From: Brevibacterium renqingii
Lineage (GTDB): Bacteria; Actinomycetota; Actinomycetes; Actinomycetales; Brevibacteriaceae
Length of the DNA stretch: 64,000 bases
Direction of reading: 5' to 3'
Assembly: GCF_017808105.1 (NCBI RefSeq)
Contig: NZ_JADBHF010000015.1
Location: 1-64,000 of the forward strand
Shown here: positions 42,932-51,150 of the stretch, piece after piece
Numbering within the stretch: the first letter of the stretch is position 1
How the letters are laid out: every line of letters starts with the position of its first letter
Program-made: the position numbers and the translations under genes
The notes under the pieces: model-generated
The model's database searches: none
Seen by the model: only the letters and a program-made list of their open reading frames with translations
What the model was told of the DNA's origin: nothing

Positions 42932-44626
42932 TCAGCTCCGCTCCGCCTCCGATCGCGCGGCTCCTTCGGGATGGTCCGTGGTGCTCACAGAGGGTGCCTG
43001 CGACGCATTGTCGTCGGCTTCCGATGCATGGTCCGAAGACGGCGCGAAATCTAGGGACTCCCCGTCTTCGACGACGAGCTTGATCTGGGAGGTATGTGCG
43101 ATATCGCCGTTCTCGATCGCTGTTCTGACGACGTCTTCCTTCTCATCGGGGATGACAGGGATCTCTTCTCCGTCGCAGTCGACGAATTTGCCGTCGATGA
43201 AGCAGTCGCCCTCACGAAGGTCCTTGAGATTGGTCGGAGTGAGGTACCGGATCGGTTTCGCCGCGAATACCGAGGGATCCTTCGAATTGCCGGCAGTGAA
43301 CTCGTTGAACAGCAGATTGAGCAGGACAGCCATGATCGCCGCCGAGGAGATACCGGAATGGAACACCACTTGGAACCAGTTCGGGAATGCATCGTAGACG
43401 TCCGGCTTCATCACCGGCAGCATCGCGAAGGCCAGTGAGGACGAGACGATGATGAGATTCATATTGCCTTCGAAGCTCACCGTCTTCAGGCTGCGAATGC
43501 CCGATCCGGTCACGGTGCCGAAGAGGATGAAGCCTGCGCCGCCGAGCACGGGCATCGGCACAGCGGCGACGACTTCGCCGAGGAATGGGATGAGTCCGAG
43601 TGCGACGAGGATGACGCCACCGGCCGAGACGACGAATCGGGACGTGATCCCCGACAGTGCGACCAGTCCCACATTCTGCGCGAATGCCGACTGAGTGAAC
43701 GAACCGAAGAACGGGGCGATGGTCGAGGACAGCATGTCCGCCCGCAGGCCGTTGGCCACTCGCTTCGAGTTCACCGGAGTTCCGACGATCTCGCCGACGG
43801 CGATGATATCGGCTGCGGTTTCGGTTTTGATGACGAGGATGACGATGAGCATCGACAGGATTGATGCGATGTCGAAAGTCGGCACTCCGAACGGCAGAAG
43901 CGCCGGCAGAGCCACGGGGGCGGAGGAACCGATCTCGGAGAAATCGGCCTTGCCCATCAGCGCTCCGATCGCAGTGCCGAGGACGAGGCCGATGAGTATG
44001 GACAGTCGGGAGATCGTTGCGGATCCGACCTTGCTGAGCAGAAGGATGATGCCGAAGGTGATGAATGCCAAGAGGATATTGCTGATCGAGCCGTATCCGG
44101 CTGCTTCTTCGTCCCCGCCCATCGCCCAATCAGCAGCGGTGGGGATGAGGGTGAGGCCGATGGAGGTGATCACCACGCCGGTGACCACCGGCGGGAAGAA
44201 CCGGATGATCTTGGCGAAGAAGGGCGCGATGACGAAGCCGATGATGCTGGCGACGATGATCGAGCCGAAGATCGAGTTGACGGTCCCGCCACCCTGCAGG
44301 ATGGCCAGCATGGTGGCGACGCCGGCGAATGACACGCCTTGGATGAGGGGAAGCTTTGAACCGATGAAGCCGAAGCCGATGCTCTGGATGAGTGTGGCGA
44401 GGCCGCCGACGAACAGGCTTGCCGTGACCATCTGTCCGCTTTCGGCGGGGGAGAGACCGGCCGCCCCGCCGATGATGATGGGCACGGCGATGATTCCGCC
44501 GTACATGGTGAGCACGTGCTGCAGGCCGTAGGCGAACTGCTGCGGCAGCGGCAGCCAGGCATCCTCGGGCCGGTCGGAATCCGGCGGAAGCGAGTTGAGA
44601 CGGCGTTTCGTGGACTTCTGTGTCAT
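42932..44626 (-). CDS. NCS2-family xanthine/uric acid permease
   Basis: A 564-residue NCS2 transporter. QQFAYGLQHVLTMYGGIIAVPIIIGGAAGL is the classic family start, with SFTQSAFAQNVGLVALSGITSR as the central NVG block and KIIRFFPPVVTGVV before it. The acidic Asp/Ser-rich C-terminal tail of about 90 residues (after NLLFNE) is longer than usual. Start ATG 44626 has GGAAAG upstream; an upstream ATG would give an improbable basic extension. It appears to be single-gene, and a palindrome at 44728-44745 lies about 100 nt upstream. It belongs to a different subgroup from the permease at 11182. Confidence 0.9.
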   Translation of the reverse strand: MTQKSTKRRLNSLPPDSDRPEDAWLPLPQQFAYGLQHVLTMYGGIIAVPIIIGGAAGLSPAESGQMVTASLFVGGLATLIQSIGFGFIGSKLPLIQGVSFAGVATMLAILQGGGTVNSIFGSIIVASIIGFVIAPFFAKIIRFFPPVVTGVVITSIGLTLIPTAADWAMGGDEEAAGYGSISNILLAFITFGIILLLSKVGSATISRLSILIGLVLGTAIGALMGKADFSEIGSSAPVALPALLPFGVPTFDIASILSMLIVILVIKTETAADIIAVGEIVGTPVNSKRVANGLRADMLSSTIAPFFGSFTQSAFAQNVGLVALSGITSRFVVSAGGVILVALGLIPFLGEVVAAVPMPVLGGAGFILFGTVTGSGIRSLKTVSFEGNMNLIIVSSSLAFAMLPVMKPDVYDAFPNWFQVVFHSGISSAAIMAVLLNLLFNEFTAGNSKDPSVFAAKPIRYLTPTNLKDLREGDCFIDGKFVDCDGEEIPVIPDEKEDVVRTAIENGDIAHTSQIKLVVEDGESLDFAPSSDHASEADDNASQAPSVSTTDHPEGAARSEAERS

Positions 44627-44727
44627 CGATAGAACTTTCCAGGAGGGTTTCTCAGCAAGGGGCTCAGACTCACCTACGTCGCTGCGGCTACGCGTCGAAC
44701 CTCTTATCTTTTTCGTATCGTGGATCA

Positions 44728-44745
44728 CATTTTCCAGAAAATGTA
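44728..44745. promoter_or_regulatory. perfect palindrome upstream of the NCS2 permease
   Basis: ACATTTTC-CA-GAAAATGT is an 18-bp perfect dyad in an AT-rich island, flanked by GATC on both sides. It faces the permease starting at 44626, since the other neighbour runs in the same direction and ends at 44837. No local regulator gene is adjacent, so the cognate protein is elsewhere. Confidence 0.65.
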
Positions 44746-44836
44746 ATCCTGATCACCCTCTTCCCTTTTCACGTCCAAGTCAAATCTGACTCTTCGGTAA
44801 CCGGGCCTGCGACCCACCTCGCCGAGGCGGCCCCGC

Positions 44837-46030
44837 TCAGCTCTCGATCCACTCCTTGAGCCGGCCGAGACCGGTCGTGATCGCGGACTCGTCGATGCCC
44901 GAGTAGGCCAGTCGGATATACGACCTCTCCTCCCCCGGCTGCGGGGCCCCGAAGTGCTCACGCGTGCAGAAGGAGACTCCTGTGGCGTGCAGCGCCTCGG
45001 TGGAGAAGTCCGCCAAGGTCGAGATCCCCTTGGCGGCCATCGCCTCGGTGACGTCGGGGAAGACGTAGAACGTCGAACCCGGCGTGGCCACACTCATGCC
45101 GGGGATCTCGTTGATCAGGCGGCAGGTGGCATCGCGACGCTTGCGAAGCACCTCGAGCATCTGCCCCACCGGCCCCTGCGGTCCGCGCAGCGCCGCGATG
45201 CCCGCCCACTGCACGTACTGGTTGGTGCAGGATTCGTCGTTGGTGTTCATCGTCGAGATCGCCTCGGCGACGGCTTTCGGAGCCACCGCGCACCCGAGCC
45301 TGGATCCGGTCATCGCGTACTTCTTCGAGAACGTGTAGAGGATGACGGTCCGCTCACGCATTCCCGGCAGCGCGGCGATGGACTGCGAGCGTCCCTTGTA
45401 GCGCATCTCGAAATAGGCTTCATCGGAGAGCACCCACAGGTCGAATTCCTGCGCGATGGCGGCCACGGCTTCGCGCTCGGCCGGAGTCGACTCGGCCGAG
45501 ATCGGGTTCTGCAGGTCGTTGTAGATGATCGCCGTCGTGTTCTCGTCGATCGAGGCCCGCAGATGGTCGAGGTCGATGGCGAAGCCGCCCTCGGTCGGCA
45601 CGTATCGGTAGGGCAGTGCGGTGCCGCCGAGGTATTCGATCTGGGATTCGTAGATCGGGAACCCGGGATTCGGATAGAGCACACCGTCGCCGGGGTCCAT
45701 CACGGCTTGGAGGAACTTCGTGATCACGGGTTTGCCCCCGGTGGTCACGACGACCTCGGCGGGGTCGATCGTGATGCCGCGCCGCGAACCGATGTCATCG
45801 GCCAGGGCCTCGCGCAGCTCAGGGATGCCGGGACCGGGGCAGTAACCCGTCTTGCCGTCGCGGATGGCCTGCTCGATCGCCTCGACGATGTGGCCGGCCA
45901 TAGGAAAATTGAGATCGCCGAGGTGGAACGGGAAGACCTCGTTCCCCTGTGCCTTCCACTCGGCGGCGGCCTGGGCAACACGGAACGCGGTCTCGGTGCC
46001 GAGGTTGTCCAAGCGGCGAGCAGTCTTCAT
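44837..46030 (-). CDS. class I/II PLP-dependent aminotransferase
   Basis: A 397-residue fold-type I aminotransferase. The PLP lysine lies in YTFSKKYAMTGSRLG, and the substrate/cofactor blocks are GLTGYCP-like GKTGYCPGPGIPELREA, YPNPGFPIYE and VLSDEAYFEM. The usual NNPxNP block reads YNDLQNPISAE, so Asn-Asp replaces Asn-Asn, and the conserved Arg is in RLAYSG. Substrate unknown. Start ATG 46030 with AAGGAG. No operon partner. Confidence 0.85.
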   Translation of the reverse strand: MKTARRLDNLGTETAFRVAQAAAEWKAQGNEVFPFHLGDLNFPMAGHIVEAIEQAIRDGKTGYCPGPGIPELREALADDIGSRRGITIDPAEVVVTTGGKPVITKFLQAVMDPGDGVLYPNPGFPIYESQIEYLGGTALPYRYVPTEGGFAIDLDHLRASIDENTTAIIYNDLQNPISAESTPAEREAVAAIAQEFDLWVLSDEAYFEMRYKGRSQSIAALPGMRERTVILYTFSKKYAMTGSRLGCAVAPKAVAEAISTMNTNDESCTNQYVQWAGIAALRGPQGPVGQMLEVLRKRRDATCRLINEIPGMSVATPGSTFYVFPDVTEAMAAKGISTLADFSTEALHATGVSFCTREHFGAPQPGEERSYIRLAYSGIDESAITTGLGRLKEWIES

Positions 46031-46232
46031 CGTCGGCTCCTTCGAATGCGCGGGCGTGCGGGGTCCGACAGCGATCCCGGCGCAGGGTTCACAAGGGTCT
46101 CCTGCATTGGGTTCAGAGGCGGACCTCGTCGGCCGAGACGGCCTTATCCCACACCTTAGGGGACTTCGTGGTGCACCGACAGAGTCACCGGCCGATCAGC
46201 GGCCGGACTGGTCGCCAACTCCGCACAGGCGA

Positions 46233-46267
46233 CCGGCCCCGCAGCGTACCTCTCGCCGCGGGGCCGG
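46233..46267 (-). terminator. hairpin after the CstB-like gene
   Basis: CCGGCCCCGC (46233-46242) and GCGGGGCCGG (46258-46267) are perfect complements around a 15-nt loop, 35 nt past the stop of the minus-strand gene ending at 46302. Confidence 0.6.
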
Positions 46268-46301
46268 CAGACCCGGGTTCGGCCGATGCGCCCGAGCGGG
46301 C

Positions 46302-47690
46302 TCAGGAGTTCTTCCAGGCGCTCCAGGCCGCATAGCTGCCGTCGAGTTCGGCGACGTCATGGCCGGCCCGTCGCAGCGTGCTCGCCGCGACCGAATTGCG
46401 CACGCCGGTCTGGCAGTAGGTGACGAATGTGCCTGAGTGGGGCAGCTCGTCCTGGTGCCACAGGACACGTCCGGCGCTGAGTTGCTGGGAGCCGGGAACG
46501 TGCCCGTCGGCGTGCTCGGTCTTGTTCCGCACATCGACCACACCAGCGGCGTCGAAGCTGTCGAGGTCTTCGGGGCGCACGACCTGCGGGACTGTCGTCG
46601 GCAACCCGTCGATGCCTGTGACAAAGCTGCTGACTTCGTCGATGCCCACACGCAGAAGGCGATCGCGGATGTCTTCTGCCGCGTCCTGATCGTCGGCCAG
46701 GATGAAGATCGGCCGGGTGTCGGTCTCGGGGTCGATCGCCCAGGCGCCGTGACTGGCGATCTTGCCGGGGTTGGGCAGATTGATGGCGTTGACGACGCTC
46801 GCCTCGTGGACCTGCTCGACGGGTCGGGTGTCGATGAAGGTCACCGAGTCGGCGCTGACCTCGGGCGCCAGATCGGCGGTATCCGCCTCGGGCAGCGGCC
46901 CGCGCGTTCCGAGGATCGCCGGACCGGCGACGTTCTGCCTCTTCATCCGGCTGAAGTAGGCGTGGGCGTCGGGCTGGCCGTCGAGCAGCTCGTCGACGAA
47001 GCCCTGTTCGTCATCGGCGGCCAGATGCTTGCCCCACCAGGAGAACAGACGCTCGTAGCCCACCGTCGTCGTCGGCACCGCGCCCAGGGCCTTGCCGCAG
47101 GCGCTGCCGGCACCGTGAGCGGGCAGGACCTGAACGTAGTCGGGAAGAGCGAGGAATTTGTCGCGCAGACTGGCGAAGAGTTGGCGCGCGCCCTCATAGC
47201 GGGTGTCTTCGGCTCCCATCGCCTCATCGAGCAGGTCGGGGCGACCGGTGTCGCCGACGAAGACGAAGTCACCGGTGAGGACGAATCCCGGCTGGTCGGC
47301 AAATGCGCCGTCGGTGACGAGGTACGACAGATGCTCGGGAGTGTGCCCGGGCGTGTGCATCGCCGTGATCACGATGTTGCCGAGGCTGAACTCGTCTCCG
47401 TCACGCAGCCGTGTGCCCTCGAAGGCGTACTGCCATTCGTCTCCGCCCTCACCGGAGACGTAGATCTGCGCGTCAGTGGCTGCGGCCAGTTCGCGGGTTC
47501 CGGACAGATAGTCGGCGTGGACGTGCGTTTCGGTCACTGCGGTGATCGTCATGTCGTTCTTCGCGGCGAGGTCGAGGTAGACACCGACATCGCGTCGCGG
47601 GTCGACGACGAGCGCAGTGCCGTTCGCCTGGCAGCCGATGAAGTAGCTCGCCTGTGCCAGGTCTTCGTCGTAGATGCGTTCGAGAAGCAT
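46302..47690 (-). CDS. CstB-like persulfide dioxygenase-rhodanese fusion
   Basis: A 462-residue enzyme with an N-terminal metallo-beta-lactamase fold of the persulfide-dioxygenase (ETHE1) type: THVHADYLSG, HTPGHTPEHLSY, GDTGRPDLL and PAHGAGSACGK hold the iron ligands. Two rhodanese domains follow. The first (about 260-350) has FILADDQDAAED where the active Cys loop should be and looks inactive. The second has an intact TYCQTGVRNS loop. This MBL/pseudo-rhodanese/rhodanese order is that of staphylococcal CstB, which oxidises persulfides to thiosulfate and sulfite. Start ATG 47690 with GAGAAG upstream. The operator at 47786-47801 faces it. Confidence 0.9.
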   Translation of the reverse strand: MLLERIYDEDLAQASYFIGCQANGTALVVDPRRDVGVYLDLAAKNDMTITAVTETHVHADYLSGTRELAAATDAQIYVSGEGGDEWQYAFEGTRLRDGDEFSLGNIVITAMHTPGHTPEHLSYLVTDGAFADQPGFVLTGDFVFVGDTGRPDLLDEAMGAEDTRYEGARQLFASLRDKFLALPDYVQVLPAHGAGSACGKALGAVPTTTVGYERLFSWWGKHLAADDEQGFVDELLDGQPDAHAYFSRMKRQNVAGPAILGTRGPLPEADTADLAPEVSADSVTFIDTRPVEQVHEASVVNAINLPNPGKIASHGAWAIDPETDTRPIFILADDQDAAEDIRDRLLRVGIDEVSSFVTGIDGLPTTVPQVVRPEDLDSFDAAGVVDVRNKTEHADGHVPGSQQLSAGRVLWHQDELPHSGTFVTYCQTGVRNSVAASTLRRAGHDVAELDGSYAAWSAWKNS

Positions 47691-47785
47691 AGGTCTTCTC
47701 ACTTTCCCCGGTCGATGCTGCGTTCGGGCCTGCGGCCCACTATCGGTCGACCAGATTGACATCGGTTCTTGAAAAGATTCAACAC

Positions 47786-47801
47786 ATACCCCTGCGGGTA
47801 T
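47786..47801 (-). promoter_or_regulatory. CstR/CsoR-type operator 1
   Basis: ATACCC-CTGC-GGGTAT is a perfect dyad with the G/C tract spacing recognised by CsoR-family repressors. It lies 95 nt upstream of the CstB-like gene and matches the arms of operator 2 at 48892-48907. Confidence 0.8.
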
Positions 47802-47871
47802 ATTCCACTGCGCGTCGAGAGCCTCGCCGAGCTGGCCCTGCGCGTCGAGAGCCCGGCCGAGCGCAGAATCC

Positions 47872-48627
47872 TCACCACGTCACCAGAGTGCTGACGGCGA
47901 CGAAGGCCGCAACGACGAGGACGAGAACTGCGAATCCGCGCTTGAGCACTGTGTTCGACAGCGACCGCCCCAAGCGTCCCGCGACCAGCGAGGCGACCAT
48001 CGCGGCTGCGGCGAAGACCAGAGTCGGCCCCCAATCGAGATTGAGGTCACCGAGGTGGGAGAGGAAGCCTCCCAGGGAGTTGATGACGATGACGACCAAG
48101 GAGGTGCCCACGGCCACCGACATCGGCATCCCGAGGATGAGCGTCAGGGCCGGAACGATGAGAAAGCCTCCCCCGACACCGAGGAGGCCGGTGAGAAAGC
48201 CGACGACGAGTCCGGTTCCGATCGCCTTCGGAAGCAGCTTCCGCCAGGTCGGCGCTTCCTCATCGGCGCCGGCGGAGCCGCCGGAGGGCAGGAGCATCCG
48301 CACCCCGGCCAGGACCATGATCGCGGCGAAGACGAGCAACAGCACGGGCTGGCTCAGGTGGGAGTTGACCGCCGTACCGACGACGGCGGTGAGTGCGCCC
48401 GAGAAGCCGATCGTCAGGGCCAGTCGCCAGTCGACGTCGCGACGCATGCGCGGCAGGACGGCCACCGCCGAGGAGGCGCCGACGACGATGAGTGAACTGG
48501 GCACGGCGTCGGACATCGACAGACCGACCCCGTAGACGAGCGCCGGAACTGCGAGGATCGAGCCTCCGCCGCCGACGAGCCCGAGCAGGGCCCCGACGAT
48601 CAGACCGAAGCCGAGCGCCGCGATCAT
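47872..48627 (-). CDS. TSUP (TauE/SafE)-family permease, candidate sulfite/thiosulfate exporter
   Basis: A 251-residue protein with eight helices in two repeats, VGALLGLVGGGGSILAVPALVY and VGFLTGLLGVGGGFLIVPAL. It is encoded between a persulfide-oxidising enzyme and a CsoR-type regulator, so export of sulfite or thiosulfate made by the CstB-like enzyme is the best inference (compare TauE in cst operons). Start ATG 48627. The gene lies 46 nt after the small Cys-rich gene, probably in the same transcript. Confidence 0.88.
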   Translation of the reverse strand: MIAALGFGLIVGALLGLVGGGGSILAVPALVYGVGLSMSDAVPSSLIVVGASSAVAVLPRMRRDVDWRLALTIGFSGALTAVVGTAVNSHLSQPVLLLVFAAIMVLAGVRMLLPSGGSAGADEEAPTWRKLLPKAIGTGLVVGFLTGLLGVGGGFLIVPALTLILGMPMSVAVGTSLVVIVINSLGGFLSHLGDLNLDWGPTLVFAAAAMVASLVAGRLGRSLSNTVLKRGFAVLVLVVAAFVAVSTLVTW

Positions 48628-48673
48628 CGACTGCCTCTTCCGACTGCCTCAGCTCCGTCCATGCGGAGCCGGC

Positions 48674-48859
48674 TCACCGTCCGAACAGGCGGGAGAAGAA
48701 TCCCGGTCGCTGCGCCCGCGCAGCATCCTGCTCGGCCTGCGAATGCTTGCCGTTGCACCACTGGCCAGCGGGGACTTCGGCCTTGACTTGCGCGATGTGC
48801 TGGCCGCATCCGGCCCAGGTGGTTTTTCCGCAGGTGCTGCAGCGAGTCGCTCGACACAT
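48674..48859 (-). CDS. 61-residue Cys-rich protein of the sulfur cluster
   Basis: A 61-residue protein beginning MCRATRCSTCGKTTWAGCG and containing five to six cysteines (Cys2, Cys7, Cys10, Cys18, Cys34) and a His at 21. Such composition resembles small zinc-ribbon or persulfide-relay proteins; homologues often annotated as uncharacterised sit beside CsoR-type genes. It ends in a basic, aromatic tail (GFFSRLFGR). ATG 48859 has AGAAGAAGG 7 nt upstream, giving strong support for translation. It is first in a presumed operon with the TSUP permease and is under operator 2. A persulfide- or metal-handling role is inference. Confidence 0.75.
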   Translation of the reverse strand: MCRATRCSTCGKTTWAGCGQHIAQVKAEVPAGQWCNGKHSQAEQDAARAQRPGFFSRLFGR

Positions 48860-48891
48860 GATCGACCTTCTTCTCTCGAATTCATCAATAT

Positions 48892-48907
48892 ATACCCTAT
48901 GGGGTAT
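48892..48907. promoter_or_regulatory. CstR/CsoR-type operator 2 (divergent)
   Basis: ATACCC-TATG-GGGTAT lies in the 111-nt spacer between the Cys-rich gene and the CsoR-family gene. Its arms equal those of operator 1, so both transcripts and the regulator itself should be derepressed together. Confidence 0.82.
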
Positions 48908-48970
48908 GCTGATGATTGTAGCGGGTTGTCCGCCAGCGATGTCAACACCACTGTTGAGGAGGAGAGTCGA

Positions 48971-49264
48971 ATGGATGACCAGATTGCGGCGAGTCAGGAT
49001 GCCGCGAGCACTGCCGAAGCGAAGCGGGCGATCGTCAACCGTCTGCGGCGCGCGGAAGGACAGCTGGCCGCTGTCACGCGCGCCGTCGAGGAGGACGCCG
49101 GATGCCGGACGGTGGTCCAGCGCCTGTCGGCCGTGTCCAAGGCCCTGGATCGGGCAGGGTTCCTCGTGATCTCCACGGCCCTCGAAGAGTGCCTGGCCGA
49201 TCCGGACAATCCCGAAGGGATCAAACCCGAAGAGCTGCAGAAGCTCTTCATGTCCCTGGCCTGA
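48971..49264 (+). CDS. CsoR-family repressor, CstR-like
   Basis: A 97-residue all-helical regulator of the CsoR/RcnR family (formerly DUF156). Its core RAIVNRLRRAEGQLAAVTRAVEEDAGCRTVVQRLSAVSKAL shows the Arg-rich DNA-binding helix and the first conserved Cys (GCRTVV). The second is in ALEECLADP. The usual copper-binding His between them is not apparent in the expected HxxxC position, which favours persulfide (CstR) over copper sensing. ATG 48971 has GGAGAG and GGAGG upstream. It is divergent from the Cys-rich gene and controls two operators in this cluster. Confidence 0.85.
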   Translation: MDDQIAASQDAASTAEAKRAIVNRLRRAEGQLAAVTRAVEEDAGCRTVVQRLSAVSKALDRAGFLVISTALEECLADPDNPEGIKPEELQKLFMSLA

Positions 49265-49298
49265 GCCGTCTCTGCCCGCAGCCGAGCAATAAGGCCGG

Positions 49299-49856
49299 TC
49301 AGTCCACGGCCAGAGCCGCGCGTCCGGCCAGCAGGCACCACAGCCCGATGGCCAGCAGCACCGGGGCGCCGAGGACACCGCACCAGAAGCTCGGCGCGGC
49401 GAGGCTGCGGGGGAGGAAGAACGCAATGATCGCGATGAGCGTGATGAGCGCCCCCGCGAGGTGGAGTACCGGCTGGGCGAAGACGACGGCGAGCGCGAAG
49501 AAGTGGATGCCGACGATCGCGAGGATGAGCGGGGCGACCGCCTCGGCGTGGCCGGACCGGAGGGCGAAGAAGCTGAGCACGGCGGCCGCGACGATCTCCG
49601 CCCAGACCACGACGATGTAGATCGTGAAGGCGGTCGTGCCCGTGGCGATCGCACTCGGTTCGGACCAATTGCCGCTGGCCAGGAAGATGCTCGGCAACGC
49701 CAGGGCGAGCCCGGCCGCCGAGAGTCCGCCGAGGATGATCCGGAAGACGGCTCGATCCGGTGGGGCCTCCTGCGCCCATCCGGACCAGATGAACGCAGCG
49801 AGGCCGAACACCGCGCCGATCATCACCAAGTCGCGCGGGAAGGACAGGTCGATCAT
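49299..49856 (-). CDS. membrane protein of unknown function
   Basis: A 185-residue protein with about six hydrophobic helices. I do not recognise a family. Start ATG 49856 has GAAAGGGATCAGCG upstream. It converges on the CsoR-type gene with 34 nt between the stops and so is not part of that unit. The GxGNW and PPDRAVF motifs are the only polar conserved-looking patches. Confidence 0.7.
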   Translation of the reverse strand: MIDLSFPRDLVMIGAVFGLAAFIWSGWAQEAPPDRAVFRIILGGLSAAGLALALPSIFLASGNWSEPSAIATGTTAFTIYIVVVWAEIVAAAVLSFFALRSGHAEAVAPLILAIVGIHFFALAVVFAQPVLHLAGALITLIAIIAFFLPRSLAAPSFWCGVLGAPVLLAIGLWCLLAGRAALAVD

Positions 49857-49919
49857 CGCTGATCCCTTTCACCCAAGGCAGGCTGTCCTTCGAGTCTAGC
49901 CCGGGTTCGGGATTCCGGT

Positions 49920-50705
49920 TCAGTCCCAGATGTCGTCGCCGCGGCTGAGGGCGTCGAACCCGCCGTCGACGAAGATGATCTGCCCGGTCATGCGTGAATT
50001 CTCGGCGGAGACGAGGAAGGCGTGCACGGCCCCGATGTCCTCGGCGTCGGCGGGGCCGTTGAAGGGCGTGGGCATGGCCGTCGCGGCCTGCTTCCGTCCC
50101 TCTTCGGAGGCGAAGAGCTCCTTCGTCATCGCGGTGCGCACCTGGCCGGGTCCGACCCCGTTGATGCCGATCCCCAGCCCGGCGTAGTCACCGGTGGGCG
50201 CGACTCGGCGGATCCACCGCGAGATCGCCCGCTTCGAACTCGAGTAGTTCGCATAGCCGACCTCGGGCCCTTGGTCTGCCAGTTCGGCGCCGCGGGACAG
50301 GGCCGCCTCGGCGTCTCCGGCCAGCAGAAGATCGACGAGCGTCTCGTCGTTTCCCTGCAGCGTCGCCGCCGAGGTGGTCACGCTGATCCGCGGGGCGTCG
50401 GATTCGACGAGCAGCGGACGCATAGCTTCGATGAGCCGGACGGTGCCGATGTAGTTGATCTTCGGCGACAGCGGGGTCGGCGAGGAGACGCCGGCATTGG
50501 CCACAAGGCCGTCGATCCGTCCGCCGCTGATCTCGGCGATCTTCTGGGAGACCCGTGCGATGGAGTCCCGGTCGCCCAGGTCGCCGGTGACGTCTCCGCG
50601 TTCGAGGTCGACGCGGATGACGGTGTCCCCCTGGCGCTCGAGGATGGCGGCGGTCGCCTCCCCGATTCCCGATGCTGCTCCGGTGACGACGATTGTCCGT
50701 GCCAT
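49920..50705 (-). CDS. SDR-family oxidoreductase
   Basis: A 261-residue short-chain dehydrogenase of the classical type. TGAASGIG is the cofactor glycine motif, NAGVSS the NNAG position, and the catalytic pair lies in YANYSSSKRAI. The closing GQIIFVDGGFDALSRG is normal. It resembles the 3-alpha-hydroxysteroid dehydrogenase/carbonyl reductase group, whose substrates cannot be predicted. Start ATG 50705. It lies downstream of the cupin gene, with a 17-bp tandem repeat in the spacer. Confidence 0.88.
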   Translation of the reverse strand: MARTIVVTGAASGIGEATAAILERQGDTVIRVDLERGDVTGDLGDRDSIARVSQKIAEISGGRIDGLVANAGVSSPTPLSPKINYIGTVRLIEAMRPLLVESDAPRISVTTSAATLQGNDETLVDLLLAGDAEAALSRGAELADQGPEVGYANYSSSKRAISRWIRRVAPTGDYAGLGIGINGVGPGQVRTAMTKELFASEEGRKQAATAMPTPFNGPADAEDIGAVHAFLVSAENSRMTGQIIFVDGGFDALSRGDDIWD

Positions 50706-50721
50706 GATGCTCCCTCTCTCA

Positions 50722-50789
50722 GTCTTCGTGCGGGTTCGGTCTTCGTGCGGGTTTGGTCTTCGTGCGGGCTCAGTCCTCGTGTGGGGCGA
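50722..50789 (+). repeat. 17-bp tandem repeat at the 3' end of the cupin gene
   Basis: GTCTTCGTGCGGGTTCG at 50722, the same with one change at 50739, a variant at 50756 and a degenerate copy at 50773. The last copy codes for the final residues APHED of the minus-strand cupin; the others each encode PHED in a shifted frame after the stop at 50770-50772. The repeats look like copies of the end of the gene. Confidence 0.85.
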
Positions 50790-51150
50790 TGAAGAGCTTC
50801 CGCAAGGGTGCCTCGTCGATGAACCAGCGGGTCTTCATCCCGTCCTCGAGGCGCACCAGCGTTCCCGGCGCCAGGGCGATATCGGATCGGACCGGCTCGT
50901 CGAACTCGATCCGGCCGGTCCCGGAGACGACGAGGAAGACCTCCTCGCCTTCGACGTCGCGCATCGCCCCGGCGCTCATCTCCCACAGTCCGTAGTCGGC
51001 TCCGGCGATCGTGCCGAGGTCGGCGAAGGCGGTGGTCGTCGCGTCGTCGGTCTCCCCCGCCGAGGCGGCTGCACCGATTGTCTGCCAGTCCTCGATGGGT
51101 TCGTGGTCGAGAGGGAATTCACGGGCGTCGATCGGCTCCATTGCGCTCAT
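50770..51150 (-). CDS. cupin-domain protein (DUF861/cupin_3 type)
   Basis: A 126-residue single-domain cupin. The core LGTIAGADYGLWEMSAGAMRDVEGEEVFLVVSGTGRIEF and the second motif APGTLVRLEDGMKTRWFI fit the cupin_3 family. I start it at ATG 51150, which is 6 nt after the minus-strand -10 box TACACT (51162-51157) and has no ribosome site, so it may be leaderless. Longer upstream frames are unlikely. It is divergent from the FAD oxidase gene at 51333, and such cupins often accompany amine oxidases; the role is unknown. Confidence 0.78.
   Translation of the reverse strand: MSAMEPIDAREFPLDHEPIEDWQTIGAAASAGETDDATTTAFADLGTIAGADYGLWEMSAGAMRDVEGEEVFLVVSGTGRIEFDEPVRSDIALAPGTLVRLEDGMKTRWFIDEAPLRKLFIAPHED

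Noticed and set aside
46302..47690. Glyoxalase II
   Set aside because: The MBL fold alone could suggest this, but the two rhodanese domains, the sulfur-type neighbours and CsoR-family operators favour a persulfide dioxygenase.
48971..49264. Copper-sensing CsoR
   Set aside because: No copper ATPase or chaperone is nearby, and the conserved His ligand is not evident; a persulfide-sensing role is favoured, though not proven.
50722..50789. CRISPR array or attachment site
   Set aside because: Units are 17 bp and contiguous; they derive from the end of the cupin gene, and no integrase is present.
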